The position numbers and the translations under genes are program-made. DNA of 7,776 nt from Ruminococcaceae bacterium UBA1320 (lineage in GTDB: Bacteria > Bacillota > Clostridia > Oscillospirales > Ethanoligenentaceae). Where the stretch lies: positions 1 through 7,776 of the forward strand of contig DBTI01000250.1 in the NCBI GenBank assembly GCA_002306975.1. The letters run 5' to 3'. Below are positions 6,476 to 7,776 of the stretch, piece after piece (positions within the stretch are counted from its first letter, which is position 1; each line of letters starts with the position of its first letter). Under the pieces are notes generated by a model. It had not been told where the DNA came from and did no database searches. It saw only the letters and a program-made list of their open reading frames with translations.

Positions 6476-7626
6476 TTAATAAAACCGCCTTTTACGTTTT
6501 GCGCCGGAATGACGCAGACTACCATAAAACCGTCTTCACCGTCTACAGACATAGTTCCCCCGATATTGTCTATGCGCTCCCGCATGCCGCCAAGCCCCAT
6601 GCCTTCTTTAACCGCAAGGCAGCCGCTTCCGTTATCCTTTATGTAGAGTCGTGTAAATTTCTCGTTTATATCTATAAATATTTCCACCGCCGTGGCGTTA
6701 GAATGCCGCTGCGCGTTTGTAAGCGCTTCCATTATGTTTGCCCCTAAAATTTCAAGCACATTTGGCGGCAAAGTTGAAAAATCACCATCAAATTTGAAAT
6801 TGACCGGGCAGAACCTGCTGTTATCAATAATCCTTTTTATGTATTCAACACCGAGCAGCTGTTCAGGTCTTATGTTATGAACGGTTTCACGCAAAAGCTC
6901 CGCCGTTTCGGTAAGAGCGGCAACGCATACGCCGACTGTTTCTTTTGCCTTTTCTACATCGCGGTCAAAAAGCCGGTATGCCGCCTGAAGCTGGATCAGC
7001 ACCGCCGACGTGCGGTGACCTACACTGTCGTGAATCTCACGTGCAAGACGGTTGCGCTCCTGCACCTCGGCAAGGCGAGCGGCTTCCTTTGACGCGCCCA
7101 GCAGCTTTGCCTTTGCTTGTTCAAGCTCATAACGAAGCCGTCTTTCGCGGTCAAATGCCGACCTGAATTCGTTTTCCCGCCTCTGCATCGTGCCAAGTGT
7201 ATATCCAAAAAAAATACAGACGGCTGTAACAAGCAGCAGCAACGCAAGGTCTGCGGAAGAATAAAAAAAGCAGATTTCACTCAAAAGCGGAATCAGCGCA
7301 AGATATGACATTTCCGACGCTGCAAAATCAAACGCAGGAAGGCAGAAGAGCGCGCCGAAGCCCGGATTTAACCACGCGCCGGCGCAGATACAGGCGGTTT
7401 CTATTATCGTTACATAGACCGCACTGTTGTATTTTTCACGATAGATATTGACAGCCGCTATGACAAGAAAAACGGCAATGCTTTCATTAGACACGTTTTG
7501 AGTAAGGCGATACGCCATGTAGGCAAAGAAAATGAGCTTTACTATTACAGAAGTCTTTTTCGTGCCTTGCACCGCCTTTTTGTTGGAAGCCAATGAATAG
7601 ATCATTGACTTCGGTAAATTAAGCAT
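6472..7626 (-). CDS. Sensor histidine kinase, NarL-type partner (HisKA_3)
   Basis: A 384-residue membrane sensor kinase. The N-terminal 145 residues hold about five or six hydrophobic segments (roughly 27-43, 49-61, 69-84, 86-100, 107-121, 125-144) joined by short loops, with no extracellular sensor domain, so it probably senses within the membrane. A charged, probably coiled-coil stretch (146-190) leads to the dimerisation domain RNRLAREIHDSVGH with phosphoacceptor His199. The ATP-binding domain follows, with an N-box NIMEALTNAQRHS (Asn304), G1 DNGSG (331-335) and G2 GMGLGG (342-347). All residues expected for activity are present. The gene is coupled to the response regulator by a 4-base ATGA overlap. 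ATG 7626 has no recognisable ribosome binding site and directly abuts a TATAAT box; the in-frame ATG at 7605 (Met8) could be the true start. The stimulus is unknown. Confidence 0.92.
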   Translation of the reverse strand: MLNLPKSMIYSLASNKKAVQGTKKTSVIVKLIFFAYMAYRLTQNVSNESIAVFLVIAAVNIYREKYNSAVYVTIIETACICAGAWLNPGFGALFCLPAFDFAASEMSYLALIPLLSEICFFYSSADLALLLLVTAVCIFFGYTLGTMQRRENEFRSAFDRERRLRYELEQAKAKLLGASKEAARLAEVQERNRLAREIHDSVGHRTSAVLIQLQAAYRLFDRDVEKAKETVGVCVAALTETAELLRETVHNIRPEQLLGVEYIKRIIDNSRFCPVNFKFDGDFSTLPPNVLEILGANIMEALTNAQRHSNATAVEIFIDINEKFTRLYIKDNGSGCLAVKEGMGLGGMRERIDNIGGTMSVDGEDGFMVVCVIPAQNVKGGFIK

Positions 7627-7654
7627 ATTATAGCATAATTGAACGCAAAGTGAA
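7627..7654 (-). promoter_or_regulatory. Probable promoter of the two-component operon (extended -10)
   Basis: On the minus strand TTCACT (7654-7649) is followed after 16 bases by TGCTATAAT, a consensus extended -10 with the TATAAT at 7632-7627. Transcription would start near 7620, a few bases inside the longest kinase frame. Confidence 0.55.
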
Positions 7655-7668
7655 ATTGAATGATTTAT

Positions 7669-7776
7669 TTAAAAGGAATTAGATACATCTAAAACAAACC
7701 AGAAATCAATTACCACAAAAGAGGCACAGAAGAGGCAATTATCTTTTTCTCCTTTATAGCCACGCAACCGCGTAGG
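7669..7776 (-). other. Open frame running in from the right edge, no start seen
   Basis: Reading the minus strand from the window edge gives 35 sense codons and then TAA at 7671-7669. The translation begins PTRLRGYKGEKDNCLFC and continues with a hydrophobic tail rich in V, F and W. No ATG is present. It may be the 3' end of an upstream gene, part of an intergenic repeat, or chance. I recognise no family. It overlaps the short repeats described in the findings. Confidence 0.2.

Overview
The window looks like chromosomal DNA from a Gram-positive clostridial bacterium, plausibly of the Oscillospirales/Clostridiales type. The reasons are an extracellular protein ending in three ChW (clostridial hydrophobic, conserved W) repeats, AAGGAG/AGGGGGA ribosome binding sites, U-rich intrinsic terminators and moderate GC. 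The species cannot be fixed from the sequence alone.

Layout. Bases 1-698 (+) hold the 3' part of a calcineurin-like metallophosphoesterase gene that enters from the left. Bases 699-951 separate it from a convergent minus-strand block and hold a roughly 156-bp nested inverted repeat. The core of this repeat is a perfect 21-bp hairpin placed as terminator for the minus-strand genes. Everything from 952 to 7626 is on the minus strand, so it is transcribed right to left. First comes a two-component system: a NarL-type sensor kinase (7626-6472) overlapping by ATGA with a NarL/LuxR-type response regulator (6475-5849). A strong intrinsic terminator follows at about 5755-5722. Next is a new promoter region (5620-5675) with a tandem 10-bp repeat abutting the -35. 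The second operon follows: a large O-antigen ligase/polymerase family membrane protein (stop at 3777) overlapping by ATGA with a 942-residue secreted protein made of WG repeats, a Gly/Thr/Pro linker, a beta-rich module and three ChW repeats (3780-952). Bases 7627-7776 hold the kinase promoter, short repeats and an open frame running off the right edge.

Working model (inference). The kinase and regulator sense a membrane or envelope cue and may control the next operon through the tandem repeat at its promoter. The ligase-family enzyme handles a lipid-linked glycan on the outer face of the membrane. The co-translated WG/ChW protein is exported and could be the glycan's acceptor or its surface partner. 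The most unusual points are the coupled ligase and exoprotein pair, the roughly 130-residue extracytoplasmic insert in the ligase, its probable non-canonical AUA start, the AT-rich WG core inside a GC-richer gene, and the nested inverted-repeat element between the convergent genes.
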